In this document: positions 51,307 to 60,262 of the stretch, one piece after another
Layout: the number at the start of each line of letters is the position of its first letter
How positions within the stretch are numbered: position 1 is the first letter of the stretch
Source of the DNA: Eoetvoesia sp035555955
GTDB taxonomy: Bacteria > Pseudomonadota > Gammaproteobacteria > Burkholderiales > Burkholderiaceae_B
DNA length: 64,000 bases
NCBI RefSeq assembly: GCF_035555955.1
Contig: NZ_DATMGA010000019.1
Location: 1 to 64,000 of the forward strand
Reading direction: 5' to 3'
The notes under the pieces: generated by a model
Seen by the model: only the letters and a program-made list of their open reading frames with translations
Databases searched by the model: none
What the model was told of the DNA's origin: nothing
Translations under genes and position numbers: made by a program

Positions 51307-52677
51307 ATGGCTCAGGCAAGGAATAGCGACTACGAGTTCGACCTCTTCACCATCGGCGCCGGTTCGGGTGGCGTTGCGGGCTCGCGGCGCGCCGCCTCTT
51401 ACGGCGCGAAAGTCGGCATCTGCGAAGACAGCCGGGTGGGTGGGACTTGCGTCATCCGGGGCTGTGTTCCTAAGAAGCTGCTGGTGTACGGCGCCCATGT
51501 GGCCGACGACATCGCCGACGCGAAAGGCTATGGCTGGGACATTCCGCAGGCCACGTTCGACTGGCCAACCCTTATCCGGGCCAAGAACCGCGAAATCGAC
51601 CGCCTCAACGGCATTTACCTGAAAATGCTGGCCGATGCCGGCGTTACCTTGATCGAAGGCCGAGGCCGCCTTGTCGATGCGCATACTGTGGATATCGGTG
51701 GACGCAAGGTTACCGCCGAACGCATTCTTATCGCCACCGGCGGCTATCCGACCCTGCCGGACACGCCGGGCATCAAGCATGCCATCACGTCGAACGAAGC
51801 GCTTGAACTGGCCGAGTTGCCCAAGCGTATCGTGATCGTCGGCGCGGGCTATATTGCCGTGGAGTTTGCCGGCATCTTCCAGGCCCTGGGGGCGGATGTG
51901 ACCCTGGTGGTGCGCCGCGATATTCCCCTGCGCGGCTTCGACCAGGACGTCCGCGCGCACCTGGCGGAAGAGCTGACCGGGCGCGGCATGCATATTCTTA
52001 GCGGAACTCTGGTCGAGCGTATCGAAAAAGTGTCGGGCGGGCTGGAGGTTAGGTTGAACAACGGCCAGGTTCTGCCTTGCGACCAAATTCTTTACGCCAC
52101 CGGCCGCGCGCCCAATACAAGCACCCTGGGGCTGGCGGAAGCGGGCGTCAAAACAGACGAGAACGGCGCTGTGCTGGTCGACGAGTGGTCGGTGACCTCG
52201 GTGCCCAATATCTACGCCGTGGGCGACGTCACCAACAAGCACAACCTGACCCCCGTCGCCATCGCCGAGGCACGCGCCCTGGTCGAAACCCTATACAACG
52301 GCAATCCCACATCGTTCGACCCAAGCAATATCCCCACGGCCGTATTCAGCCAGCCGCCCGTCGCCACGGTGGGTTTGAGCGAGCAGCAAGCGCGCGAAGC
52401 GGGCAAGCAGGTGGACATCTACCGCAGCAAATTCCGCCCCATGCGCAACACCTTGAGCGGTCGCCAGGAAAAAACGCTGATGAAACTGGTGGTCGACCGC
52501 GACAGCGATCGCGTGCTCGGCTGCCACATGGTCGGCCCCGACGCCGCCGAAATCATGCAGGGCCTGGCCATAGCCTTGCAATGCGGCGCTACCAAACGCC
52601 AATTCGACCGCACCGTCGGCATACACCCCACCGCCGCCGAAGAGTTCGTGACCATGAGGGATAAGGTGGGTGATTGA
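51307..52677 (+). CDS. gor: Glutathione-disulfide reductase
   Basis: A 456-residue FAD enzyme that reduces oxidised glutathione with NADPH. The FAD motif FTIGAGSGG is at the N-terminus; the redox disulfide is Cys48-Cys53 (GGTCVIRGC). The NADPH-binding GAGYIAVEFAGIFQALGADVTLVVRRD has the basic RR that selects NADPH. The C-terminal base is His440 and Glu445 in HPTAAEEF. An in-frame extension back into the MFS gene is not used; the ATG at 51307 matches the family start. It sits before a GST gene, so both serve glutathione metabolism. Confidence 0.96.
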   Translation: MAQARNSDYEFDLFTIGAGSGGVAGSRRAASYGAKVGICEDSRVGGTCVIRGCVPKKLLVYGAHVADDIADAKGYGWDIPQATFDWPTLIRAKNREIDRLNGIYLKMLADAGVTLIEGRGRLVDAHTVDIGGRKVTAERILIATGGYPTLPDTPGIKHAITSNEALELAELPKRIVIVGAGYIAVEFAGIFQALGADVTLVVRRDIPLRGFDQDVRAHLAEELTGRGMHILSGTLVERIEKVSGGLEVRLNNGQVLPCDQILYATGRAPNTSTLGLAEAGVKTDENGAVLVDEWSVTSVPNIYAVGDVTNKHNLTPVAIAEARALVETLYNGNPTSFDPSNIPTAVFSQPPVATVGLSEQQAREAGKQVDIYRSKFRPMRNTLSGRQEKTLMKLVVDRDSDRVLGCHMVGPDAAEIMQGLAIALQCGATKRQFDRTVGIHPTAAEEFVTMRDKVGD

Positions 52678-52708
52678 CTGATGGCGTAATTTTTCCCAAG
52701 GAACCGTC

Positions 52709-53419
52709 ATGATCTATGAACTCTGGTATTGGAATGGCATTCCCGGGCGCGGCGAATTCGTTCGGCTGGCGCTCGAGGCGGCGGGCATTGCCTATCGGGA
52801 TTGCGCCCGCGAGGGCGATGGCGACAGCCGGCGGTTGATCGACGATATGCTGAGCGACCGCGCCTGCCCGCCGTTTGCACCGCCGTATCTGATTGCCGAC
52901 GGCATGACCATTTCCCAGACCGCCAATATCCTGCTGTTCCTGGGGGAAAAGCATGGCTTGGCGCCGTCCGACACGGCGGGCCGGCTTTGGGTGAACCAGT
53001 TGCAGCTTACTATCGCCGATATGGTGGTCGAAGCGCACGATGTTCATCACCCCATTGCATCCGGCATGTACTACGAAGAGCAAAAAGTGGAGGCCCTGCG
53101 CCGCGCGCAGGACTTTCGCCAGGCGCGGCTGCCGAAGTACCTGGCGTATTTCGAGAAGGTCCTTTCGCATTACGACGGCTGGCTTACCAGCAGTGCGCGC
53201 TGGTCGTATGCCGATCTGTCGCTGTATCTATTGATGGACGGCCTGCTGTTTGCCTTCCCCAAGCGCATGGCGGCCATCATGCACAGCTATCCGCTTTTGG
53301 CGGGTCTGCATCAAAGAGTGGCCGATCTGCCCGAATTGCAGGATTACTTCGCCAGCGATCGACGCCTGCCGTTCGGCGACGGCATGTTCCGCCATTATCC
53401 AGAGTTGGATGGACGGTAG
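52709..53419 (+). CDS. Glutathione S-transferase family protein
   Basis: A 236-residue GST. The N-terminal thioredoxin-like part (MIYELWYWNGIPGRGEFVRLALEAAGIAYRD) contains a Tyr/Trp pair where the catalytic residue lies, and ISQTANILLFLGEKHGL is the glutathione-binding segment. The C-terminal part is all-helical. The form is closer to eukaryote-like sigma/mu-type bacterial GSTs than to the beta class. AAGGAACCG precedes the ATG. It follows glutathione reductase by 31 bases and is likely co-transcribed; it may conjugate electrophiles. Confidence 0.88.
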   Translation: MIYELWYWNGIPGRGEFVRLALEAAGIAYRDCAREGDGDSRRLIDDMLSDRACPPFAPPYLIADGMTISQTANILLFLGEKHGLAPSDTAGRLWVNQLQLTIADMVVEAHDVHHPIASGMYYEEQKVEALRRAQDFRQARLPKYLAYFEKVLSHYDGWLTSSARWSYADLSLYLLMDGLLFAFPKRMAAIMHSYPLLAGLHQRVADLPELQDYFASDRRLPFGDGMFRHYPELDGR

Positions 53420-53501
53420 CCGTCTTGTTTAAACAGTGCTGGGCCGGGCTTGAGCCGGCACGGCGATGTTCACGCAAAGTTATAGAAGAAAGGAATGAAG
53501 C

Positions 53502-53927
53502 ATGAGTGAATCAACAACGATGACTCGGGAGCAGATACAGCAATTGATGGACAGTTCGCCGCTTATCCGCTTTTTAGGGTTGAGCTGCACGCATATGGAT
53601 GTGGGGGCCGGCACACTGGAGCTGAAGATGCCCAAGGGAAGTCAGTTGGAACGCATCGAGTCCTCCGGACAGTTTCATGGCGGGGCGGTGGCCGCGCTGA
53701 TCGATACAGCGGGCGCTTTTACGGTGGTCATGGGTACCCAGGCGACTGTACCCACCATCAATTTCAGGGTTGATTACTTGCGGCCCAGCACAGGCGGTTT
53801 TTTGCTGGCCAAGGCGCTGGTGCGTCGCGTCGGCAAGAACATCGGCGTCGTAGACGTGGACGTCTTCGATGAGCAGGCGCGCCTGACGGCGGTCGGGCGA
53901 GGGTGCTTTGGCGTCGCCCCGGCCTGA
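53502..53927 (+). CDS. PaaI-type hotdog thioesterase
   Basis: A 141-residue hotdog-fold protein. GQFHGGAVAALIDTAGAFTV contains the HGG and acidic Asp used for hydrolysis in PaaI-like thioesterases, and INFRVDYLRPST is the following strand pair. It probably frees CoA from aromatic or acyl thioesters. AAGGAATGAAGC lies before the ATG. It lies 82 bases after the GST gene on the same strand. Confidence 0.88.
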   Translation: MSESTTMTREQIQQLMDSSPLIRFLGLSCTHMDVGAGTLELKMPKGSQLERIESSGQFHGGAVAALIDTAGAFTVVMGTQATVPTINFRVDYLRPSTGGFLLAKALVRRVGKNIGVVDVDVFDEQARLTAVGRGCFGVAPA

Positions 53928-54034
53928 TCCGACGGATCCCTCGGTGCCTTTACCTTTGGCGTGGATGCGGAGGAAGGCGAGTCCCGTTTTCCGTCCATGC
54001 CTACGCAGTTTCGGGAATAGATGCGCAACCGGCG

Positions 54035-54586
54035 CTAACGCAGCCGGCTTTCCTCGTACGAAAGCACGTCGCGCGCGCTGCGCAGGCTGTAATCCAGGTC
54101 TCGCAACTGGCGCCGTAGCGAGTCGCGTGCGTTGTCGTCCTTGGCCTTGTCCAGTTGGTACTGTTTGTTCCGTTGTTCGGATACCAGCGAGTCGACGCGC
54201 TTCTGGGCCTGGTAGACGCGGTAGCCTGCCTTGTAGCGATCCAGAAATGCGGGTTCCAGTTCGGGCGGGCAGGCATTGCGGTAGCTGTGTCCTTGGCGTC
54301 CTTCGTTCAGCCCGTTGGCGGGCGTGCAGTAGTGCTTGATGCCAATGGCGCGGCCCGCTTCATATTGGCTGGCGTTGGGTACAACACCTACTTTCCCGCA
54401 GGCTTCACGATGCGCTTCCAGGTAAGAGCGCGGCTGGCCGTTTTGCCCGTCCCGCATGCCTTGTTCGCGCCAGTTGGCGGTACGGCATTCCTCGGCCGAC
54501 ATGCTGGCGCATCCTGCGAACAGGCTGGCCAGGCCACAGACCACCACTACGCGCATCAAGGTTGAAAGCTGTTGTTTGCCGCTCAC
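54035..54586 (-). CDS. DUF2799 lipoprotein
   Basis: A 183-residue lipoprotein. The lipobox is LFAGC (Cys25 or nearby), so it is anchored to a membrane after signal peptidase II cleavage. The mature part has the DUF2799 pattern (CRTANWREQGMRDGQNG; GIKHYCTPANGLNEGRQG; a long coiled C-terminal helix). Function unknown. The start is GTG at 54586 with GGGGAA upstream. Confidence 0.88.
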   Translation of the reverse strand: MSGKQQLSTLMRVVVVCGLASLFAGCASMSAEECRTANWREQGMRDGQNGQPRSYLEAHREACGKVGVVPNASQYEAGRAIGIKHYCTPANGLNEGRQGHSYRNACPPELEPAFLDRYKAGYRVYQAQKRVDSLVSEQRNKQYQLDKAKDDNARDSLRRQLRDLDYSLRSARDVLSYEESRLR

Positions 54587-54870
54587 AATGAGTTCCCCGT
54601 TCCATAATATTTTGAAACATTATAAGGAATCGAAGTAAGTTCCGGTGTCGAGCCGCTGACGAACGTTACGCATTTCTCCCGGCCGCCCATACTGGTATTG
54701 CCGGCCTTTTAATCCGGGGCGGCGGATACTCTTGCCGGCGCTGCGCGGTATGCATGCTTTGCCGCTGTAGGGTAGGGTTTTGTGGCTTGATCTGACAAAA
54801 CTTCACAATACCGTGGCGAGGCCCTTGTTACTCTGAAAGTTCTAGCTACGAGTCAATAAGGAGTCTTATC

Positions 54871-55092
54871 ATGACCTTGAAGAAATTCCTGTTCGCGTTG
54901 ATGGTTGCGGGTTGCGGGAGCATTGCAGCGTGCTCTACGCCAACCGAGGTGACCACCCAGGATGGCCAGAAGACCATGACGGCGGATAAGCCCGAGATCG
55001 ATAGCAAAGACGGTTTCGTCACCTACGAGAAGGACGGTAAGGAAGTCAAGGTGAACTCGAACAACGTCAAGAGCATTGAAGAGGTCAAGTAA
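54871..55092 (+). CDS. YgdI/YgdR-like small lipoprotein
   Basis: A 73-residue protein. Signal peptide ends at SIAAC (lipobox, Cys21). The mature part TEVTTQDGQKTMTADKPEIDSKDGFVTYEKDGKEVKVN forms the small SH3-like fold of the YgdI/YgdR family. Function is unknown; envelope stress is often suggested. AAGGAG lies just before the ATG. The gene stands alone with a nested hairpin after it. Confidence 0.9.
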   Translation: MTLKKFLFALMVAGCGSIAACSTPTEVTTQDGQKTMTADKPEIDSKDGFVTYEKDGKEVKVNSNNVKSIEEVK

Positions 55093-55101
55093 GCTGTAGG
55101 T

Positions 55102-55133
55102 AGCGTTTTTCGGGCTTATGCCCGTGTCACGCT
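55102..55133 (+). terminator. Nested hairpin after the small lipoprotein gene
   Basis: AGCGT-TTTT-CGGGC-TTAT-GCCCG-TGTC-ACGCT: two nested 5-base stems with a four-base loop, ten bases after the stop. It lacks a trailing T-run but is well placed to end the transcript. Confidence 0.5.
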
Positions 55134-55240
55134 TGACGCCAGGCAGACCAGGGGCCGGCAATGCTGCAAAGACAGGTTTTTCTACACTGTTCGACCGCAG
55201 GTTGTATTGAATACGCAGCCTGCGGCCATGCCTGGCCGAT

Positions 55241-55966
55241 TCAGGCGGCTTTCGTTGCCGCCTTGGGAAATGCGGCGTCCGCCGTGCGCTGCAGATGCTT
55301 GTTCATAAGTTCACAGGCTTTGGGCGCATTGCGCTCCAGCACCGCCTCCATGATCTCGCGATGCTCGGTGTCGCGGTCGCGTGCGGAATTTGCGGCCGCT
55401 GGGGGCGGGCTGATCATGCGTAGCCGGCGATAGCGCTCGGAATGATCCAAAAGCTGTGAGTGGAATCGCAGCAGCCACGGCGAGTCGCAGGCGGCCACCA
55501 GCGCGTCGTGGAAAGCACGGTGCCGCGATTCCCAGTTCATGACGGCGTCGAAGTCGTCCATGCTGTCCGGCAACGGCGTGCGCGACAGGCGGTGAAACGC
55601 CGAAAGAATATTCGCTTCCCATTCTTCATTGCCTTGCGCGATGGCCGCGGACAAGGCGATGGCCTCGATTTGCTGTCGCGTGCGGGTCAGGTCGATCAGC
55701 TCCACGGCTGAAACCGGCGCCACGGCGAAGCCTCTCTGGCCCTCGGCAACCACCAGCCCTTCTGAGGCCAGGCGCAAAAGCGCCTCGCGCAAAGGGCTGA
55801 GGCCCAGGTCGTAGCGCAGCTTCAGTTCGTTGAGCCGCAGGCGCGACGAGGGTTCGAACCGGCCCGCCAGCAAGTCTTTGCTGATCAATTTATAGGCGAG
55901 TTCTGCCCGCGTCTTTTCCGACGCGGCGGCAGAATTGGCGAGGGAATCGGCGCTTATGGAAGTCAT
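55241..55966 (-). CDS. GntR-family regulator (FadR/FCD subfamily)
   Basis: A 241-residue regulator. The winged HTH is at residues about 20-85 (RLRLNELKLRYDLGLSPLREALLRLASEGLV), followed by an all-helical FCD ligand domain (ETRTRQQIEAIALSAAI... with His residues, including RHRAFHDALV, that bind a metal in this class). It is divergent from the FAH-family gene at 56100 and should control it. Three AT-rich boxes lie in the spacer. Confidence 0.92.
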   Translation of the reverse strand: MTSISADSLANSAAASEKTRAELAYKLISKDLLAGRFEPSSRLRLNELKLRYDLGLSPLREALLRLASEGLVVAEGQRGFAVAPVSAVELIDLTRTRQQIEAIALSAAIAQGNEEWEANILSAFHRLSRTPLPDSMDDFDAVMNWESRHRAFHDALVAACDSPWLLRFHSQLLDHSERYRRLRMISPPPAAANSARDRDTEHREIMEAVLERNAPKACELMNKHLQRTADAAFPKAATKAA

Positions 55967-55993
55967 GGGGAAAGTATAGCTCTACGGGTATCG

Positions 55994-56064
55994 ACTTATA
56001 AATTTTAATGAATTTCTTAGGGAAAACTATAATTTATAAATTTAATTTGAATTTATAAAATTTA
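55994..56064. promoter_or_regulatory. Cluster of three TTTATAAA-type boxes, probable GntR sites
   Basis: TTATAAATTTT (55996-56006), the palindrome AATTTATAAATT (56031-56042) and AATTTATAAAATT (56050-56062) lie in the divergent spacer. The whole patch is far richer in A/T than its surroundings. It likely combines promoter and binding sites. Confidence 0.5.
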
Positions 56065-56099
56065 GCCATCTAATGACGATTTCCCAAGGAAGCAACACT

Positions 56100-56999
56100 A
56101 TGTCTTTTGCCCTTTCCACCGTAGAACATGCCGGCAAGGTGCTTGGCTGCATCGAAATCAACGACCGGTTTCATCCGCTGGAGTCCGTGGCCGCCGAAAC
56201 CGGCCTGCCCCAGGACGTCGTGGCGCTGTTTGCGCAGTGGGACAAGCACTTTCCCGTTTTGCAGAAAGCCGCCGCGCAATGCGATCCGGCGGCGGGGTTG
56301 GCGCGCGGCGAGGTCAAGGTGCTGGCGCCGCTGTTGTATCCGGGCAAAGTCCTGTGCGCCGGCGCCAACTATTACGACCATCTGGCCGAAATGGGCGTGC
56401 CCGATCTGCGCAAGGAGGCGCAGCGGCTGTTTTTCTTCTTCAAGCCCCCGCGCAATGCCGTGGTCGGGCACGAATCCACGGTCGAGTATCCGCTGGGTAC
56501 GGAAATGTTCGACTGGGAGATCGAGCTGGCGGTCGTTATCGGCAAGCGCAGCCGGCGGCTGACGCTGGACAACGCCCTGGATGCGGTGGCGGCCTACACG
56601 GTGGCCATCGATCTTTGCGCTCGAGACTTCAACAGCGCGCCCGACACCTTCTACAAGCTCGACTGGGTGGCCGGCAAGGCGCTGGATACCTGCTGCCCCC
56701 TGGGCCCGCGCTTGATCCCGGCGGCCTTCATTCCCGACCCGCAGAATCTTGCGCTCGAGCTAAGCGTGAACGGTCAGGTCAAACAGGACGCGCGCACCAG
56801 CGGCATGGTGTTCGACATCCGCGAGCAGCTCGTCACGTTGTCGAACATCATGACGCTCGACCCAGGCGATGTGGTGCTTACGGGCACCCCCGCCGGAGTG
56901 GGGTTCCCGAAGCGCACTTTCCTGAAAGTCGGCGATCGCATCGATGCGAAGATCGAAGCCATCGGCGCCTTGTCGGTTCAAGTGGGCCCGTCTGTGTAA
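56100..56999 (+). CDS. Fumarylacetoacetate hydrolase (FAH) family protein
   Basis: A 299-residue enzyme. The C-terminal FAH fold holds metal ligands Glu140 and Glu142 (FDWEIELA) and Asp171 (AIDLCARD), and the catalytic-type His94 (YYDHLAEMG). The C-terminal TLDPGDVVLTGTPAGVGF is the usual family block. Members cleave C-C bonds of diketo or oxo acids or act as isomerases/decarboxylases. The start at 56100 has AAGGAAG nine bases upstream; a longer start at 56073 is less likely. It heads a small operon controlled by the divergent GntR gene. Confidence 0.9.
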   Translation: MSFALSTVEHAGKVLGCIEINDRFHPLESVAAETGLPQDVVALFAQWDKHFPVLQKAAAQCDPAAGLARGEVKVLAPLLYPGKVLCAGANYYDHLAEMGVPDLRKEAQRLFFFFKPPRNAVVGHESTVEYPLGTEMFDWEIELAVVIGKRSRRLTLDNALDAVAAYTVAIDLCARDFNSAPDTFYKLDWVAGKALDTCCPLGPRLIPAAFIPDPQNLALELSVNGQVKQDARTSGMVFDIREQLVTLSNIMTLDPGDVVLTGTPAGVGFPKRTFLKVGDRIDAKIEAIGALSVQVGPSV

Positions 57000-57026
57000 C
57001 GGCGCGGGTCGAAAGGAGACGAAATC

Positions 57027-57362
57027 ATGATAGTCAGAACCGCGTACCTGGAAGGCAAGGTATTGCCGCAGAACGTCCGGCAATTCGATGCCTTCATCGC
57101 AACCGAGGTCGTGCCCATCATGAAGCGCTTCCCCGGGGTGAGGTCGGTGCGCGTAATGCGGGAGCAGGGAATCGAAGACGGCGGCCCGTCGCTGTACATG
57201 ACCTTCGAGTCGGTCTACGACTCGGTCGAGGCCATGAATCATGCGTTTACCTTTCCTGTGCGTCAGGAACTGAAAAGCAAGATGCAGGAGATTCTGCCTT
57301 TGTTCGAGGGGCGGCTGTTTCATATTACCCAGCATCTTGTCGCAGACGAGTCAGTTGCTTGA
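57027..57362 (+). CDS. Small protein, probable dimeric alpha/beta-barrel (EthD-like)
   Basis: A 111-residue protein. A single ferredoxin-like unit is visible: a first strand, a long helix with AFIATEVVPIMKRFPGVRSVRVMRE, then GGPSLYMTFESVYDSVEAMNHAFT and a C-terminal strand. This layout is typical of EthD/DabB-type dimeric barrels. AAAGGAGACG precedes the ATG. It lies 27 bases after the FAH-family gene and before an MFS gene, so it probably helps in the same pathway. The exact family is not certain. Confidence 0.7.
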   Translation: MIVRTAYLEGKVLPQNVRQFDAFIATEVVPIMKRFPGVRSVRVMREQGIEDGGPSLYMTFESVYDSVEAMNHAFTFPVRQELKSKMQEILPLFEGRLFHITQHLVADESVA

Positions 57363-57498
57363 AGCCCTCCGACGCCTGCCGAATGCCGGCGGGCGAGAGG
57401 GTTCATTCATGGCTTTATGACGGCGGCGAGAAGCATTCGGGTATTCGCGCCGGGTGCGGATCGGCCAGGTCTGTTTTTTGAAATCAAACGAGGTGGGT

Positions 57499-58815
57499 AT
57501 GGACACAATGGATGAGAAAAAAATCATAAGAAAAATGACGTGGAGCATCGTGCCGCTGCTCTTTGCAGGATGGTTCGTCAATTACCTGGACAGGGCGAAC
57601 ATCGGTTTCGCGGCGCTGCAGATGAACCAGGAGCTTGGCATGGGGCCGGAAATGTTCGGCTTTGCCGCTGGTATTTTCTATCTCGGGTACATCCTGTTCG
57701 AAGTGCCCAGCAATCTCATGATGCATCGCTTCGGTGCGCGTAAATGGCTGGCGCGCATCATGTTCACATGGGGCTTGGTGGCCATAGCCATTGCTTTCGC
57801 CCAGACCCCAACTCAACTGGTTGTGGGGCGGATTCTGCTGGGCGTGGTCGAGGCGGGCTTTTTCCCCTCGGTGCTGTATTACCTGGCATCGTGGTTTCCG
57901 GCCAAGTATCTGGGCAAGGCCATTGGCCAGGTATTCAGCGCCAACATCATCGCCCTGGTCATCGGGTTTCCGATTTCGGGTCTGATCATGTCGGCCTCGC
58001 ACGAGGTCGCCGGCCTTTCGGGCTGGCGCTGGATGATGATTATCGAGGGCGCGCCAGCGGTCGTGCTCGGCGTCATTGCGTTCTTTTATATCGTCGATAC
58101 GCCGGCCAAGGCGAAATGGCTTTCGGGGCCCGAGCGCGACTGGCTGATCCAGGCCCTGGCGGCCGAGCACAAGGCCGCCGAGAAGGTGGGCACCTCCAGT
58201 TTCAAGAAAGCCTTGCTGACTCCCTTGGTGTGGATGCTTGGCATTACGTACTTCTGCATGGGCGTCGGCTTTTTCGGCGTATCCACCTGGCTGCCGCAGG
58301 TGCTCAAGCAAATGACTCATATGTCCATCATCGAGATCGGGCTCACCGGGGCCATTCCGTTCCTGCTGGGGGCCATTGCCATGATCCTGAACGGCAAGCA
58401 TTCCGATCAGACGGGCGAGCGCCGCTGGCACCTGGCCGTGCCGATGGGCATAGGCGCCATCAGCCTGGCGGCAAGCGGGCTGACTTCATCGATGCCGCTG
58501 CTGTCCTTCGTTTTCATCTGCATTGCGGCGGCCGGCATCATCGGCACGTTCGGCGTGTTCTGGACGCTGCCCGCCACTTTCCTTTCGGGGGCGGGCGCGG
58601 CCGGCGGCATGGCGCTGATCAATGCCATCAGCGGGCTGGCGGGGTTCTTCGCGCCATGGCTGATCGGCGTAATACGTGGACACACGCCGGATTTCACCAT
58701 GTCCTTGTATGCGTTGGCCATCGCCGTGGTCGGGGCAACCTTGCTGGGCGCCTTCCTGCCTTATCCCGATTCGGGCAAAAGGGCGCTGATCAAGGAAGTG
58801 GGCTTGGAAGCCTAG
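57499..58815 (+). CDS. MFS transporter, anion:cation symporter (ACS) family
   Basis: A 438-residue, 12-helix carrier. The start WSIVPLLFAGWFVNYLDRANIGFAALQM is the mark of the ACS family (phthalate, 4-hydroxyphenylacetate, hexuronate and similar uptake). GAGGTGG precedes the ATG at 57499. It is third in the GntR-controlled operon and should import the organic acid handled by the FAH-family enzyme. Confidence 0.92.
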   Translation: MDTMDEKKIIRKMTWSIVPLLFAGWFVNYLDRANIGFAALQMNQELGMGPEMFGFAAGIFYLGYILFEVPSNLMMHRFGARKWLARIMFTWGLVAIAIAFAQTPTQLVVGRILLGVVEAGFFPSVLYYLASWFPAKYLGKAIGQVFSANIIALVIGFPISGLIMSASHEVAGLSGWRWMMIIEGAPAVVLGVIAFFYIVDTPAKAKWLSGPERDWLIQALAAEHKAAEKVGTSSFKKALLTPLVWMLGITYFCMGVGFFGVSTWLPQVLKQMTHMSIIEIGLTGAIPFLLGAIAMILNGKHSDQTGERRWHLAVPMGIGAISLAASGLTSSMPLLSFVFICIAAAGIIGTFGVFWTLPATFLSGAGAAGGMALINAISGLAGFFAPWLIGVIRGHTPDFTMSLYALAIAVVGATLLGAFLPYPDSGKRALIKEVGLEA

Positions 58816-58978
58816 AGGTTCGGCCCGGCCTTGCGCGAGGGTGGGCTCTTACGCCGCCGTAGGCGTCCCGTTGGCGAACTGCCGCTGCAAAGCCCAGGCA
58901 TAGCGTGAGGGTGTGACGGTGAAGTAAAAAAGCGCTACCGTGTCGGCGTGACCTCAATGAAGCGAGGCTGGCCGCACC

Positions 58979-60139
58979 ATGAAAATGAAAATTTCCATTC
59001 CCGGCATCATCGGCGCCGCGACGCTGGCCAGCGCGGCCTTGCTGGCTTCGATGCCTGCGACGGTCCGCGCCGCGTCGGAAAACGCTGGCCGGAATCAGCC
59101 AAGCGCGGATCAGCCCTTTACCATGGACAGCGTCGCCACGTTCGAGTATCCCTGGGCCATCGCCTTTCTTCCCGACGGCCGTCTGCTGGTCACTGAAAAG
59201 CCCGGAAAGCTGTTCATCACGACGCAGAAGGGCGAAAAGAAAGAAGTGGCCGGTATTCCCAAGGTGTATTACAGCGGTCAGAACGGTTTGCTCGACGTCG
59301 CCGTTTCGCCCGCATTTTCCCGCGACCACAGCATTTATCTCACCTTTGTCGAACCCGGGCGCGGCGGCGGCGCGCTTGCGCTGGCCCGCGCGCAACTGCG
59401 CGAGTCCGGCGGCGCGGCAAGCCTCGCCAACCTTGCCATCATCTGGCGACAGAACCGCTTCAGCAGTCGCGGTCAACCGGGCGGCATTATCGCGTTCCCG
59501 CCCGATGGGCGGCATCTGTTCCTGACGACGGGCGACCGCCAGCAGCCCCGGACCGCGCAAGACCCCGACCTGGCGCAGGGCAAGGTGCTGCGCCTGAACC
59601 TGGACGGCTCCACACCCAAGGACAATCCCATGGCCGGCCAGGGCGGCGTCAAGGCCCAGACCTGGACCACGGGCCATCGCAATCCCTATGGGCTGGCATT
59701 CGCGCCCGACGGCCGCCTTTGGCTTGACGAAATGGGCCCGCGCGGCGGCGACGAGCTCAACCTCATCCAGCCTGGACGCAACTACGGCTGGCCCGTGGTT
59801 TCCAATGGCGACAACTACAACGGCACGCCCATTCCCCGTCACGGCACCCACCCCGAATTCGAAGCCCCTGTCGTCTACTGGACGCCGGTCATTGCGCCGG
59901 CGGGCCTGGCCTTCTATGAGGGCGCCATGTTCCCCGCATGGCGTGGCTCCGCCCTCATCGGTGGCCTGGTGGAGAGAGGCCTGGTGCGTATCGCCTTCGA
60001 CGGGAAGGGCGGCGCCAAAGAGGCCGAACGCTGGGTTTTGGGGCATCGCATACGCGATGTCGCCGTGGCCAGCGACGGCGCGGTGTGGCTGATCGAGGAC
60101 GAGGAAGGGGGGCGGTTGCTAAGGCTTACGCCTCGCTGA
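58979..60139 (+). CDS. PQQ-dependent aldose sugar dehydrogenase (soluble, YliI-like)
   Basis: A 386-residue exported protein. The signal peptide runs to about residue 31 (PATVRA). The mature six-bladed propeller of the GSDH family has the strand motifs LEYPWAIAFLPDGRLLVTEKPGKL, GLLDVAVSP, GHRNPYGLAFAPDGRLWLDEMGPRGGDELN and GRNYGWPVVSNG. It oxidises aldoses in the periplasm with PQQ and calcium. No PQQ synthesis genes are seen here. ATG codons at 58979 and 58985 are both possible. Confidence 0.92.
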   Translation: MKMKISIPGIIGAATLASAALLASMPATVRAASENAGRNQPSADQPFTMDSVATFEYPWAIAFLPDGRLLVTEKPGKLFITTQKGEKKEVAGIPKVYYSGQNGLLDVAVSPAFSRDHSIYLTFVEPGRGGGALALARAQLRESGGAASLANLAIIWRQNRFSSRGQPGGIIAFPPDGRHLFLTTGDRQQPRTAQDPDLAQGKVLRLNLDGSTPKDNPMAGQGGVKAQTWTTGHRNPYGLAFAPDGRLWLDEMGPRGGDELNLIQPGRNYGWPVVSNGDNYNGTPIPRHGTHPEFEAPVVYWTPVIAPAGLAFYEGAMFPAWRGSALIGGLVERGLVRIAFDGKGGAKEAERWVLGHRIRDVAVASDGAVWLIEDEEGGRLLRLTPR

Positions 60140-60262
60140 CCTGGCCAACTGCCTGGCCGCGTGTTCTTTCGACGGCATGCATGCTTGGCTGCGGCGCCGG
60201 GGCTGGCGTCGCCTTCGCGCATGAGGGGAGCCGAAAAGCGCGCCGGGCCGTGAACCCGCGAG

